In this document: positions 9,775-18,855 of the stretch, piece after piece
Position numbering within the stretch: position 1 is the first letter of the stretch
Layout of the letters: each line of letters starts with the position of its first letter
Source of the DNA: Phaeobacter porticola
Lineage (GTDB): Bacteria > Pseudomonadota > Alphaproteobacteria > Rhodobacterales > Rhodobacteraceae
Length of the DNA: 64,000 bases
NCBI RefSeq assembly: GCF_001888185.1
Contig: NZ_CP016364.1
Span: forward strand, 1,302,001-1,366,000
Direction of reading: 5' to 3'
The notes under the pieces: model-generated
What the model was told of the DNA's origin: nothing
The model's database searches: none
Seen by the model: only the letters and a program-made list of their open reading frames with translations
Made by a program: the position numbers and the translations under genes

Positions 9775-11175
9775 ATGGAACCCATTGAAATTGGCCTTTG
9801 GGTCAGCGGCTTTCTTCTGGCGACGGTCCTATTGGGAATGCGCGTTGCCTTTGCGGCCGGTTTGGCCGGGCTTGTTGGTCTGATCTGGATATTTTGGGCT
9901 AAGTTTGGCTATGATCCGGCGCGTTTTATCAAAGCATTGACCATTGCGGTCAAAACCGCCGGTCAAGTCCCCCATTCCAAGGTCTCAAGTCAGGCACTGA
10001 GCCTTATTCCGACCTTCATCCTGATCGGCTATCTCGCCTATTATGCAGGGCTGACCAAAGCACTGTTCGAGGCCGCCAAACGCTGGCTGGCCTGGGTTCC
10101 GGGCGGGCTTGCCGTTTCAACTGTCTTTGCCACGGCAGGCTTTGCGGCGGTCTCTGGCGCCTCGGTTGCGACCTCTGCGGTCTTTGCCAGGATCGCCATC
10201 CCGGAGATGCTGGCCATCGGTTATGATAAACGTTTTGCGGCGGGCGTTGTGGCGGCTGGCGGCACGCTTGCGTCGCTGATCCCACCTTCGGCAATTCTGG
10301 TGATCTATGCGATCATCGTAGAGCAGGATGTCGGAAAACTGCTATTGGCGGGGTTCATCCCGGGCGCATTCTCGGCACTGGTCTATGCGCTGCTGATCAT
10401 TGGCATGGCGGTGACGATCAAAGGGTTCGGACCGCCGGTGCGCGGTTTTACCTGGCGTGAACGGTTGGTGTCCCTGCCACCCGCACTGCCGATCCTTTTC
10501 GTGGTCGCGACGATTATTCTGTTTGTTTACAACCCTTTTGGGGGTGCCGCCTGGGGTACCCCCACCGAAGGTGGCGCGATCGGGGCCTTTGTGGTCTTTC
10601 TGATGGCGCTGTTTCGGGGCATGCGGTGGGCACAGCTGAAGGATGCGTTGCTGGAAACTGCAAAATTGTCGGTGATGATCTTTACCATTATCTGGGGCGT
10701 ATTGGTTTATGTGCGGTTTCTGGGCTTTGCTGAACTGCCCGCGGCGTTTTCCGACTGGATCACTTCGCTGACACTGTCGCCCATGCTGATCCTCGTCTGC
10801 ATCCTCTTGGCCTATGCCGTGCTGGGCATGTTTATGGATGCCATCGGGATGTTGCTCTTGACCCTGCCGGTGGTCTACCCGGCTGTCATGGCATTGAATG
10901 GCGGTGAGTATGTTTCGGCAGCGGAAAGCACATTTGGCATGTCTGGGCCGATGTGTGCGATCTGGTTTGGCATTCTGGTGGTGAAAATGGCCGAGTTTTG
11001 CCTGATCACACCGCCCATCGGGCTCAACTGCTTTGTGGTCGCAGGTGTCCGCGATGATCTGACGGTTCAGGATGTGTTCAAAGGCGTCACGCCCTTTTTC
11101 ATCGCCGATGGCATTACCATCGCCCTTCTGGTGGCCTTTCCAGCAATTGTTCTCTGGTTGCCAAGCCTGGCGTGA
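9775..11175 (+). CDS. dctM: TRAP transporter large permease, DctM family
   Basis: This sodium-coupled permease has 466 residues and about twelve membrane segments. The ATG at 9775 (MEPIEIGLWVSG) is preferred over an earlier in-frame codon inside dctQ because GGGGCAGG precedes it and it gives the normal family start. Typical motifs are AAGGTLASLIPPSAILVIYA, TEGGAIGAF and, near the C-terminus, CLITPPIGLNCFV. It is the last gene of the dctPQM operon and faces the broken amidohydrolase tail to tail. Confidence 0.93.
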   Translation: MEPIEIGLWVSGFLLATVLLGMRVAFAAGLAGLVGLIWIFWAKFGYDPARFIKALTIAVKTAGQVPHSKVSSQALSLIPTFILIGYLAYYAGLTKALFEAAKRWLAWVPGGLAVSTVFATAGFAAVSGASVATSAVFARIAIPEMLAIGYDKRFAAGVVAAGGTLASLIPPSAILVIYAIIVEQDVGKLLLAGFIPGAFSALVYALLIIGMAVTIKGFGPPVRGFTWRERLVSLPPALPILFVVATIILFVYNPFGGAAWGTPTEGGAIGAFVVFLMALFRGMRWAQLKDALLETAKLSVMIFTIIWGVLVYVRFLGFAELPAAFSDWITSLTLSPMLILVCILLAYAVLGMFMDAIGMLLLTLPVVYPAVMALNGGEYVSAAESTFGMSGPMCAIWFGILVVKMAEFCLITPPIGLNCFVVAGVRDDLTVQDVFKGVTPFFIADGITIALLVAFPAIVLWLPSLA

Positions 11176-11220
11176 GTGATGATGAGCGAAGGTCCATTAT
11201 AACGCCTGCGGATGCGTAAC

Positions 11221-12083
11221 TCAGGTATTATACGCGTATTCGCGGGCGCTTTGCGGTGATGCTATACACAAGTTATTAAGCGTGGCCGCGTTGCTTTCGA
11301 ATATTGCGGTATGTGCCGCCTTGTCCGGTACGAATGACAGCGCCATTTCGAGCCAGCTGTCATAGTCCGACGCGAGGTTCAGAACCGGCCAGTCGCGGCC
11401 CCAAACCAGACGATGCGAACCGAACTGTGCTATCAAGTGATCAATGTAGGGGTGATATCCGATCTGGCCCAGTCCTCACCTGCGTCGGTTAAGAGCCCAG
11501 GCAATGTGCAATACGCATCGCTGTCTTGTGCAATCAAAGCAATGTCATTGGCCCAGATATCAAATGCGCCGGGTGCGAGATCTGGTTGGGCCCCGTGGTC
11601 AGCGACCGTTTGCAATTGAGGATGGCGCTGCAACAGAAGTCGAAGCCTTGGAAGGTGCCGCGGAAGCGCCGGTGTATCAAAGATCAGATTATGTTTCACC
11701 ATTGCGTCGAACGCTGAGGTGAGGCGCGGATCGAGCATCCAGTCGTCGTCGGGAATACCTTGGATCATCGGTCGCAATCCGACTGGTTTCGGGTGTTTGG
11801 CTTGTCGCGCAATGTCATCCGCAGCGCCGTGTCCTGCGAAATCAACCCATCCGACAACGCCTAGGGCAGATGGTGTTTCGTCAGCCAAGGATAGCAAAAA
11901 CTCTGTTTCAGCATTTGGCGGGGCGGCCTGTACAAGGATCGTTCTGCCGACCCCATTGCGGGAGAACAGTGGCGCAAGATCACCAGGCAAGAATTCGCGA
12001 TAGAGAATGGTCAGTTCAGGTGACAGCCAACCGTAATCGCTGCGATCTGGTTTCCAGAAATGGTGATGCGCCTTAACTATCAT
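11221..12083 (-). pseudogene. Amidohydrolase (COG3618 lactonase type) with a frameshift
   Basis: Two adjacent frames make one TIM-barrel metal-dependent hydrolase of the L-fuconolactonase group. The first (12083 to 11433) starts [12 protein letters not shown] with the metal-binding histidines and stops after DITPTLIT. The second (from 11436 down) continues with HLIAQFGSHRLVWGRDWPVLNL, the normal C-terminal part with the conserved GRDWP aspartate. Adding one C to the CCCC run near 11450 restores a continuous DITPYIDHLIAQFG. It is either a recent one-base deletion or a sequencing error. Relatives hydrolyse sugar lactones, and the convergent TRAP operon might import a related acid, though that link is speculative. 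Confidence 0.8.
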
Positions 12084-12275
12084 TGTCCGATCACGCCTTT
12101 CTTCAGGATGATATTTCCGTACGGACGGGCTTGCCTAGTCTGGACGATTGCAAAAGCGGATTTGGCGCGATCATAGAAAGGAAAGCGTTCTAGGTGCCTA
12201 AGGGGGCAGGGGTGTCCGCTATGTCCGTTACGATCGTTTGAAACTCTGTGACAATTGGCGGTACGGCATCGGGGG

Positions 12276-12975
12276 GGCTTTGTTGCACAAATCGGATGAC
12301 GGGCAGACTTCCCCTTTCCCCGGACGGACTTATCCTACAGCCTGTGTGACAGGTGTGCCAAGAGCAGTGTAGCGATTGAGCACGGCAACACGGATCTGGA
12401 TTTCCGCGACCTGCCGTTCGAAGTCGCGCGCCATCAAAGATTGGCGCAGGCGTTTCACACAATGCATCTTGGTCTCGACGCGACTTTTGCGGTGGTACCC
12501 ACTCCACCGTTTCCAGATGGTTCGACAGAGATAGCGTGAGGCATTGATCGCATCGTTGCGAGCGACGGCCCCGGCGCTGGCGGGTTTCCACGGCTTGGTG
12601 TTTTTTCGTGGCGGTATGACGGCGTTGGCATTGCGAGCGGCAATCGCGTCGTGGCATTTGCACGTGTCGTAAGCCCCTTCGGCAGTGACTGATCCGATGG
12701 TCTGGTCGGGTGAAATTTGATCGATTAGCTCTGGCAGCATCGGCGCGTCGCCGATATTGCTGGTCGTGACTTCGACCGCCCGTATCTCCAGCGTTTCCTC
12801 ATCAATCCCCATATGTATCTTACGCCAAATCCGGCGTTTGGCGCCGCCGTGCTTGCGCGCGTTCCATTCGCCTTCACCCTCGGATTTGATACCTGTACGA
12901 TCGATCAGCAGGTTCAGGGGGCCAGTGCCTCCGCTATAGGACAGGCTGACATTCAGTGCCTTTGCGACGTGCCAG
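12276..12975 (-). mobile_element. Truncated IS5-family (IS903 group) insertion sequence
   Basis: One terminal repeat is present at 12276-12293 (GGCTTTGTTGCACAAATC, near-identical to the IS903-type end GGCTTTGTTGAATAAATC). The element then runs into the C-terminal two thirds of its transposase and breaks off near 12975. Beyond that point the DNA belongs to a phage portal gene on the other strand. The second terminal repeat and the transposase N-terminus are missing, so the element cannot move by itself. Confidence 0.8.
12330..12975 (-). pseudogene. IS5-family transposase, N-terminus deleted
   Basis: The DDE transposase sequence begins abruptly at about AKALNVSLSYSGG and continues through LIDRTGIKSEGEGEWNARKH, the first catalytic-aspartate region. 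It then shows VTAEGAYDTCKCHDAI (second aspartate; the usual ADGAYDTR is here AEGAYDTC) and the C-terminal YHRKSRVETKMHCVK (catalytic glutamate). It ends [12 protein letters not shown], a normal family end. About the first 80-100 residues are lost. The frame stays open to 13061, but the extra residues come from the joined phage sequence. Confidence 0.82.
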
Positions 12976-13672
12976 CCTGACCGCAGACATGCTGGCAGCC
13001 TTGGAAACCGCATTGACCGAGGCTTATGATAGTATGCCGCTTGGGTCTCAGATCGTGCCATTTCCAGAGGCGGCTGATACCGACATGGATGCTCTGGCGC
13101 GTGGGTTCCGTGGTAAGCGTGGCCGGGTTCTGTTGCGGGAAAGCGTGGCGATCACGGCGGCAGGTGGTCCAGCACCGGCGCAAGACTGGAAGGCGTCGGG
13201 CGTGACCCCGGATATGCAGAAAAGCATGTCTCTGGAAACGCTCGAAAGCGCACGGCAATCTATCAGCAACGCTTATGGGGTTCTGCCCGCCCTTGCCAAT
13301 GCCAGCACTACCGGTCCGATGGTGAGGGAAGCGCAACGCCACCTAGCCCAATGGACCTTGCAGCCGATCTGCGCCTTACTGGCAGAGGGAGCCCAAAACA
13401 AGCTGGGCAACTCCGTGACCATTGACGTTATGCGCCCCTTACAAGCCTTTGACGCTGGCGGACGTGCGCGCGCTGCGGCTGGCATCATTCAAGCACTGGC
13501 AATGGCAAAGGAAGCGGGCGTGGACCCGTCGCAAGCATTGGCGCTGGTCGATTGGGATGGGTGGGCGTCTAACACCGACTTTTGTGCACCGCTACCCAAT
13601 CAACAGATGCATGGTACATCATCCCGCAAGCTGCATTGGGACACTCTGCGGGTGGGAAAGGCGATGCTGTGA
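12956..13672 (+). pseudogene. Phage portal protein fragment
   Basis: From about 12985 to 13560 the frame codes a piece of a tailed-phage portal protein: SMPLGSQIVPFPEAADTDMD, then FRGKRGRVLLRESV, then LPALANASTTGPMVREAQRH. The last is the part that typically precedes the alanine-rich C-terminus. The N-terminal half is missing where the IS fragment is joined. After LALVDW the sequence no longer looks like a portal and overlaps the next gene on the other strand. No other phage genes are near, so this is a relic of a lost prophage. Confidence 0.7.
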
Positions 13673-14228
13673 ATGGGTCAATATATGAATCGTAGTTTTC
13701 GGTGCAGAAAGCGCAGCCGTCACGGTGAGCGCCAAGTTGGCTGATACGTCCGAACTCGTGGCCAGAGGCTGTCAGAATGCGCTTGGCACGATCTATCGTA
13801 AAATCTGCGCGCCATAGTGTTAGATAATGTGCCTCTAGCGGTTTCAGCGTGCCCTTCTCGGACAACTCACTTGCGGCCCGCTTGGACATGAAGGCGTTCG
13901 ACCTGATCCCAAACGCTTTCTTTTCTTCTTTGCTCAGTTGCTCCCCGTCTTTTCGATGTGACAGAGCCACAGCTTTGAACCCTTCAGCCATGCAGCGATA
14001 GATAGCGGCCTCAATAGAGGGCTTCACAGACGGTATTAGCAAGCCTAAGTGCTCGAATGCTCCATCAATAGCGTCGCTGGTGATCGTATCGGGGTTGAAA
14101 GTCAGTTTTCGTTTTGGGGAGGCAGGTGCTTGCACACTTCGGGTATTAGTTTGCACGGTAGCCGGTGAACTCGATTCTTCATCCTTACTCGGTGTTCCGA
14201 ACAGACATTCTAAAAGCGCCTTAAACAT
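13569..14228 (-). CDS. Unknown protein with C-terminal cysteine pairs
   Basis: I do not recognise this protein of about 219 residues. The ATG at 14228 (MFKALLECLFG) is preferred over the frame's first ATG at 14273. The middle is helical and charged, with a basic stretch near AIYRCMAEGFKAVALSHRKDG. The C-terminus has CAFC followed 22 residues later by CPNAACG, a possible four-cysteine zinc site. Its 3' end overlaps the debris of the portal fragment, so the original C-terminus may be changed. It lies between phage/IS remains and tRNA-Asn, a typical place for acquired genes. Confidence 0.55.
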   Translation of the reverse strand: MFKALLECLFGTPSKDEESSSPATVQTNTRSVQAPASPKRKLTFNPDTITSDAIDGAFEHLGLLIPSVKPSIEAAIYRCMAEGFKAVALSHRKDGEQLSKEEKKAFGIRSNAFMSKRAASELSEKGTLKPLEAHYLTLWRADFTIDRAKRILTASGHEFGRISQLGAHRDGCAFCTENYDSYIDPFTASPFPPAECPNAACGMMYHASVDWVAVHKSRC

Positions 14229-14379
14229 AACAATGCCCTTCGATGCGCAAATCAGAACCAAGCGTAGCATCAACCTGCCGGGAAATCAGACTTGGGCCAA
14301 CAGATGAATCACGTCGGGCGCAATCAGTTGTTGGGAACAAACCTAACACATAGTGATTTGTTCCCCCGGCGTTCCCCAA

Positions 14380-14417
14380 AAGAAAAAGGGCCTAGAGGAT
14401 CAAACCTCTAAGCCCTT
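14380..14417 (-). terminator. Terminator of tRNA-Asn
   Basis: AAGGGCTTAGAGG pairs with CCTCTAGGCCCTT around TTTGAT (minus strand), followed by TTTCTTTT. It lies nine bases after the tRNA 3' end. Confidence 0.85.
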
Positions 14418-14425
14418 GAAATCTT

Positions 14426-14500
14426 TGGCTCCGGCGGTAGGGATCGAACCTACGACCAATTGATTAACAGTCAACTGCTCTACCGCTGAGCTACGCCGGA
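14426..14500 (-). tRNA. tRNA-Asn (anticodon GTT), CCA encoded
   Basis: The minus strand gives acceptor TCCGGCG / CGCCGGA, D-arm GTAGCTCAGCGGTAGAGC, anticodon loop CTGTTAA with GTT, and T-arm TAGGTTCGATCCCTA. The discriminator is G and the CCA end is encoded. Confidence 0.96.
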
Positions 14501-14588
14501 ACGGTCTGAGCCGTATAGCGTTGCGATCCGCTGGCGTCCAGAGCGGTTTTGCGGTTTTTTGGAAAAAAAGAGCACCACCCCGGCAGGG

Positions 14589-15503
14589 TCAGCGCAGAGT
14601 TCTGAAACGCGCACCGAATGATAGGGGGCCATCCGTTGCAACTCGTGATTTTCCCGCAAGATCAACGAGGTGTGCAAACACATTGCGTTCAGCAGCGATG
14701 CGCAGGGAGGGCGGAGTTTCGGTGTATATCCGCGCTGTCAGCTCGGTGACGGAGGCGGGACCGGCAGTGAGTTCTGCAAGGATCGCGGCCTCTCGCCCCG
14801 TGCGGTGCTCGGTCAACCATGCAAGGCGGGCGGCGGGAGCGGTAACCGGTGCCCCATGGCCGGGGTAAAACACCCGCCAGTCGCGGGCAGCCAGCCGCCG
14901 ACATGAGCCCATGAAATCGGTCAGATCGCCATCCGGGGGCGAGACCAGAGAGCTGGCCCAGCCCATCACGTGATCAGCGGTGAAACAGGCATCCCCCCAA
15001 GCCAAGGCGATATGGTTGCCGAGATGGCCAGGGGTATGGATCACCTCCAGCTGCCAGTCGGGGCCGGTTAATGTCTCCCCATCCCGCAGACAGATGTCCG
15101 GCGCGAATCCGATATCAATGCCCTCGCCACCACCGGCCAGACCTGCGTCGGCAAGCGATGTCATCACTGCGCTGCGTCCCGCGATGGCGTCGCCGAAGGC
15201 ATAGACCGGCGCGCCAATGGCCTCTGCCAGCGGGCGGGCAAGAGGGGAGTGGTCCAGATGGCTGTGGCTGACCAGAATATGACTGATGCGCTGACCTGGT
15301 TCCAGGGCGGTCAGGATCGCCTGCAGATGCGCCTCACTCGCTGGACCGGGATCAATCACCGCAACATCGGTGGCGCCGATCAAATAGGTGTTGGTGCCCC
15401 GGTAGGTCATCGGCGACGGGTTTGGGGCCAGGATCCGGCGCAACCCGGGTTCTAGCGTTTCGGCGATCCCGGCGGGGGGATTGAAATCATCGGGTGCCTG
15501 CAT
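14589..15503 (-). CDS. Metallo-beta-lactamase-fold hydrolase
   Basis: This 304-residue cytoplasmic MBL-fold enzyme resembles the LACTB2/GloB-like group. The metal site SHSHLDHSPL is near residue 90, a HTPGH motif near 155 and a later PGHG near 220. The C-terminal third (TARIYTETPPSLRIAAERNV) is the winged-helix tail typical of this subgroup. I start at the ATG at 15503 (MQAPDDFNPP); the open frame runs 120 codons further, but that part is low-complexity antisense of the kinase gene. It is divergent from the histidine kinase. Substrate is unknown. Confidence 0.88.
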   Translation of the reverse strand: MQAPDDFNPPAGIAETLEPGLRRILAPNPSPMTYRGTNTYLIGATDVAVIDPGPASEAHLQAILTALEPGQRISHILVSHSHLDHSPLARPLAEAIGAPVYAFGDAIAGRSAVMTSLADAGLAGGGEGIDIGFAPDICLRDGETLTGPDWQLEVIHTPGHLGNHIALAWGDACFTADHVMGWASSLVSPPDGDLTDFMGSCRRLAARDWRVFYPGHGAPVTAPAARLAWLTEHRTGREAAILAELTAGPASVTELTARIYTETPPSLRIAAERNVFAHLVDLAGKSRVATDGPLSFGARFRTLR

Positions 15504-15587
15504 CAGGTCTGATCCTTGGTAACAAACGGGGCGCAGGGGGTGCGCGTTTTGCTTTTCAGCGGCGGGGTCGCGGGGTAGGTGTAGCGC

Positions 15588-16907
15588 ATGTTCTTTCAAT
15601 GGCTCAAACACTATATGCCGCGCAGCCTGTACGGGCGGGCGGCGCTTATTCTGCTGGTGCCGATTGTGACGCTGCAATTGGTGGTCTCGGTTGTGTTCAT
15701 CAAGCGCGATCTCGAGGACCTGACGGTCCAGATGACCCTGACCATGCTGCGGGAATTGCGACTGCTGGAGCAGACCATGGCGCCGGCTGCCAGTCAGCAG
15801 GAGGCGTTGTTGCTGGCAGAACCTCTGTTGCAACCCTTGCAGATGCAGCTTCGGTTTCTGGAACAAAGGGAGCCGGTGCCATTGGATCAGATGGGGCTCT
15901 TGGAATTTTCTGGACGGGTGGTGCGCAATACGTTGGAGACCACTGCGCCGCAGTTCATTTCAGCGCAGTTCCCCAACACCCGCCGGGTCCAGTTGGTGCT
16001 TGCGAGTGATCACGGCCCGATGGCGCTGGTATTTGATCGGCGCCGGGTGACTGCGGCGGCACCGCACCAGCTGATCGTGACAGTGATCGCCTTTGGTTTT
16101 CTGATGACGATCATCGCCTTTGTCTACATGCGCAATCAGCTGCGCCCGATCAAACAGCTCGCTGATGCGGCGCAGGCCTTTGGGCGGGGGCGGACGGAGC
16201 CTTATTCACCGCGCGGCGCGAATGAGGTGCGGGCGGCCGGCAGCGCGTTTCTGGACATGCGCGCACGGATCGAGCGGCAGATGGAGCAGCGGACCCTGAT
16301 GCTCTCGGGGGTGAGCCACGACCTGCGCACCCCACTCACAAGGATGAAGCTGGGCCTGTCGATGCTGGACGAGGAGGACGCTGAACCGCTGCGGCAGGAT
16401 GTGGACGAGATGCAGGCGCTCTTGGATGCGTTTCTTGATTTTTCGCGTGGGGTTTCGACCAGTGAGCCGGAGGAAGTCGACCCACATGTGATGATCACGC
16501 TGCTGGTGGATGGTTGGCGCCGACAGGGTAAGGATGTGATGCTGGGTGAGATGAGCGGCAAGGGCAAGGTGATGCTACGCGGGTCTGCGATACGGCGTGC
16601 GGTCCAAAACCTGATCTCCAACGCAGTACGCTACGGCACGCGGGCGCGGGTGTCCGTGACCATGACCGAGAAATTTTTGCGTATCCGGGTTGAGGATGAT
16701 GGCCCTGGTATCGCCGAGGCCGACCGGGCCGAGGCGACGCGCCCCTTCACCCGGCTGGATCCGGCGCGCAATCAGGATCTGGGCAGTGGCGTAGGTCTCG
16801 GACTTGCCATCGTGACGGATATCGCCCGCGCCCATGGCGGCACGCTGCGGCTGGAACAAAGCGTCGCCTTGGGAGGGTTACAAGCCGACATCGTGATCGG
16901 CCTGTAA
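15588..16907 (+). CDS. EnvZ-like sensor histidine kinase
   Basis: This membrane-bound kinase of 439 residues has a first membrane segment at about 17-38, a periplasmic region of about 120 residues, and a second membrane segment at about 163-183. A HAMP linker follows, then the H-box LSGVSHDLRTPLTRMKLGL. The ATPase domain has QNLISNAVRYG (N box), EDDGPGI (G1) and GVGLGLAI (G2). The architecture matches EnvZ. The usual response regulator is not beside it, so its partner must be encoded outside the window. Confidence 0.9.
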   Translation: MFFQWLKHYMPRSLYGRAALILLVPIVTLQLVVSVVFIKRDLEDLTVQMTLTMLRELRLLEQTMAPAASQQEALLLAEPLLQPLQMQLRFLEQREPVPLDQMGLLEFSGRVVRNTLETTAPQFISAQFPNTRRVQLVLASDHGPMALVFDRRRVTAAAPHQLIVTVIAFGFLMTIIAFVYMRNQLRPIKQLADAAQAFGRGRTEPYSPRGANEVRAAGSAFLDMRARIERQMEQRTLMLSGVSHDLRTPLTRMKLGLSMLDEEDAEPLRQDVDEMQALLDAFLDFSRGVSTSEPEEVDPHVMITLLVDGWRRQGKDVMLGEMSGKGKVMLRGSAIRRAVQNLISNAVRYGTRARVSVTMTEKFLRIRVEDDGPGIAEADRAEATRPFTRLDPARNQDLGSGVGLGLAIVTDIARAHGGTLRLEQSVALGGLQADIVIGL

Positions 16908-16928
16908 TACCCTGTCACCGCAGAGGGC

Positions 16929-18035
16929 TCAGATCAGCTCTGATATCTCTACGCTGCGTCGCTCCGCGATGGAGATCTGTGCCGCCATCCCCATCAGCAC
17001 TGCCATCCGCCCATCATGAAGGGTCACCTCTGCAGCGACGCGTTCACCGCGAACCAGTTCGAGGAACTTTTGGTGCTGATAGAAGGTGGATCCGTTGTGA
17101 TCACCTGCCTCAAGAAGCTTGGGATCAACGGGAATCGCTTGTGTTACCGGACCTTTCGGGCTGCGCGGTGAGGTCACCAGCTTTGGCAGCGGAGGCGTGC
17201 CTAGATGGGCGGGCCAGAACCGACCCGGTCCGGGCACAAAGGCTTCGATTTTGCCTATGGGGCCGACGGCGGCAATCTCCTCCTGGTACTCCGCACCTTC
17301 GGCAAACATGCACAGCTCCAGCATGGCGCGCGCGCCGCCGCGGAAGTCGACGATCACGTAGCCATTGTCGAGGATGTCAGGCACACCATCTCTGTAGCGC
17401 TCATCAAGATGGTTCACATCCTGCCCGCCGCTGGCCATCACTCGGACGGGTTCTGATCCCAGGGCCAGCCGCATCAGATCGAAGAAATGGCAGCATTTCT
17501 CAACAAAGGTGCCGCCGGATTTGGCGTCAAACCGGTTCCAGTCATCAACCTTTTCCAGAAACGGAAAGCGATGTTCGCGGATGCTTAGCATTCTAACTCC
17601 GCCGGTGGCTGCTTCGACATCACGCAGGAAGGCGGCAACTGGCGGCATGTAGCGATATTCCATCGCCACCCAGACCGGCGTATCATAGCGCGCGGCAAAG
17701 GCATCCAGCCGCCCAAGATCGGCGAGACTGGTGAACAGCGGCTTTTCGACCAGCACCGGCAGTGGGCGATGTTCGGCCAGCGCTTCCAGCTGTTCGAGGT
17801 GGCGGAAGTTGGGGCTGGCAATCAGCAGGCAATCAAGGTCTGGGTGGTTGAGCAGCGCTTCAAGGCTGTCCATGAACTGGGCCTTTGGCGCCAGTTCAGC
17901 CGAAATCTCACGCATGGTGGCGTTTGGTTCATAGATCGCGCCAACTGCCGTGTTGTCCAGCAACGCGATATTTCGCAGATGTTCCTGGCCCATCATGCCG
18001 CAGCCGATGATCCCGTAGGTGGTGGGTCCGGACAT
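16929..18035 (-). CDS. Gfo/Idh/MocA family NAD(P)-dependent oxidoreductase
   Basis: This 368-residue dehydrogenase has an N-terminal Rossmann motif (YGIIGCGMMGQEH) and the family EKP motif (VLVEKPLF) near residue 97. The C-terminal alpha/beta dimer domain carries KCCHFFDLMRLAL with the catalytic histidine region. Family members oxidise or reduce sugars, inositols and related alcohols. It is directly downstream of gntR: its ribosome-binding site (TAGGAGGAAAC) overlaps the gntR stop codon. It therefore shares the regulator's transcript and likely acts on the substrate handled by the divergent monooxygenase-TRAP operon. Confidence 0.9.
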   Translation of the reverse strand: MSGPTTYGIIGCGMMGQEHLRNIALLDNTAVGAIYEPNATMREISAELAPKAQFMDSLEALLNHPDLDCLLIASPNFRHLEQLEALAEHRPLPVLVEKPLFTSLADLGRLDAFAARYDTPVWVAMEYRYMPPVAAFLRDVEAATGGVRMLSIREHRFPFLEKVDDWNRFDAKSGGTFVEKCCHFFDLMRLALGSEPVRVMASGGQDVNHLDERYRDGVPDILDNGYVIVDFRGGARAMLELCMFAEGAEYQEEIAAVGPIGKIEAFVPGPGRFWPAHLGTPPLPKLVTSPRSPKGPVTQAIPVDPKLLEAGDHNGSTFYQHQKFLELVRGERVAAEVTLHDGRMAVLMGMAAQISIAERRSVEISELI

Positions 18036-18043
18036 GTTTCCTC

Positions 18044-18754
18044 CTAAGTGAGGCGCTGCACGTAGAGCGCCTTTTCCGTGTCAAACCAGGTTCGCGAAAA
18101 CTCAACCGGGGCCGGTTCCTGGGCCCAGCTTAGCCGTTCGATAAAGCCAACAGTGGTGCCGGGAGGCTTGGTGAACTGCGCTGGCGCCCAGTCGGGGACT
18201 GTTCCAAGTGAGACGCGATCCTCGGCGCGACTGATCCAGAACCCCAGTTGCAGGCGGTAATAGCGGTAAAGGGAATCAGACAGTTGGGCGGGATCCACAT
18301 GACCCGCTGCGGCATCCAGCCAGATTTCCTCAACTGCGATGATCGTGCTGTCCAGATAGCGCAGTCTGCGGATGCGTGTGCCCTCAGCGCTGGACCCGAA
18401 TTCGGGCAGATCCGCAGGTTTTTCGCATGCCGTAACCGAAAGGATATCCGCTGTCGGTAGGCCCCCGCCACTGGGAAGTTCCAGCCGAAACATTGAATAG
18501 ACGCTCGGCAGGGTTTGCGTTGTGCGGATATAGTTGCCTGAGCCTTGGATGCGCTCCAGCATACCCTGTTTTTCCAGTTCTGACAGGGCTTTGCGCAGCG
18601 TTCTTACGGTGGTTCCATAGGTCTGTGCCAGTTGGCGTTCCGGTGCCAGGCGTTCGCCATCCGCCAGCCGTCCGGCCGCGATTTCGCGCGTCAGCGCCTC
18701 ACTGATCTGAAGGTAAAGCGGCAGTGCAGTGCCTGAGGTGCGAGGGGTGGACAT
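18044..18754 (-). CDS. GntR family transcriptional regulator with UTRA effector domain
   Basis: This repressor-type protein of 236 residues starts at the ATG at 18754 (MSTPRTSGTALPLYLQISE). It has a winged helix-turn-helix (LAPERQLAQTYGTTVRTLRKA) and a C-terminal UTRA ligand-binding domain of the HutC/PhnF group (from about residue 85). It is divergent from the luciferase-like monooxygenase with 100 bases between them, which contain an inverted repeat. It probably controls both directions: gntR-gfo leftward and the monooxygenase-TRAP operon rightward. The effector is unknown. Confidence 0.88.
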   Translation of the reverse strand: MSTPRTSGTALPLYLQISEALTREIAAGRLADGERLAPERQLAQTYGTTVRTLRKALSELEKQGMLERIQGSGNYIRTTQTLPSVYSMFRLELPSGGGLPTADILSVTACEKPADLPEFGSSAEGTRIRRLRYLDSTIIAVEEIWLDAAAGHVDPAQLSDSLYRYYRLQLGFWISRAEDRVSLGTVPDWAPAQFTKPPGTTVGFIERLSWAQEPAPVEFSRTWFDTEKALYVQRLT

Positions 18755-18793
18755 GGGGCCAATCGTCACGATGTGGAAAAAATTGATGCACCA

Positions 18794-18807
18794 TTGATCT
18801 ACATCAA
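18794..18807. promoter_or_regulatory. Candidate GntR operator in the divergent promoter region
   Basis: TTGAT-CTAC-ATCAA is an inverted repeat. An additional TTGATG half-site at 18783-18788 pairs with CATCAA at 18802-18807. It lies between gntR and the monooxygenase gene, where an autoregulating GntR protein would bind. Confidence 0.45.
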
Positions 18808-18855
18808 GGCGCGGGTTATGCAAGAGTTAAGTTGCCAAGTGCGAGGGAGAGGGTG

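Noticed and set aside
12190-12275. Possible short coding end on the minus strand (…[26 protein letters not shown])
   Set aside because: Only 28 codons, no start inside, and bordered by the IS end; it may be debris of a phage gene but cannot be supported.
15504-15866. N-terminal extension of the MBL hydrolase (120 codons)
   Set aside because: Gln- and His-rich translation lies antisense to the kinase gene; the family start is at 15503.
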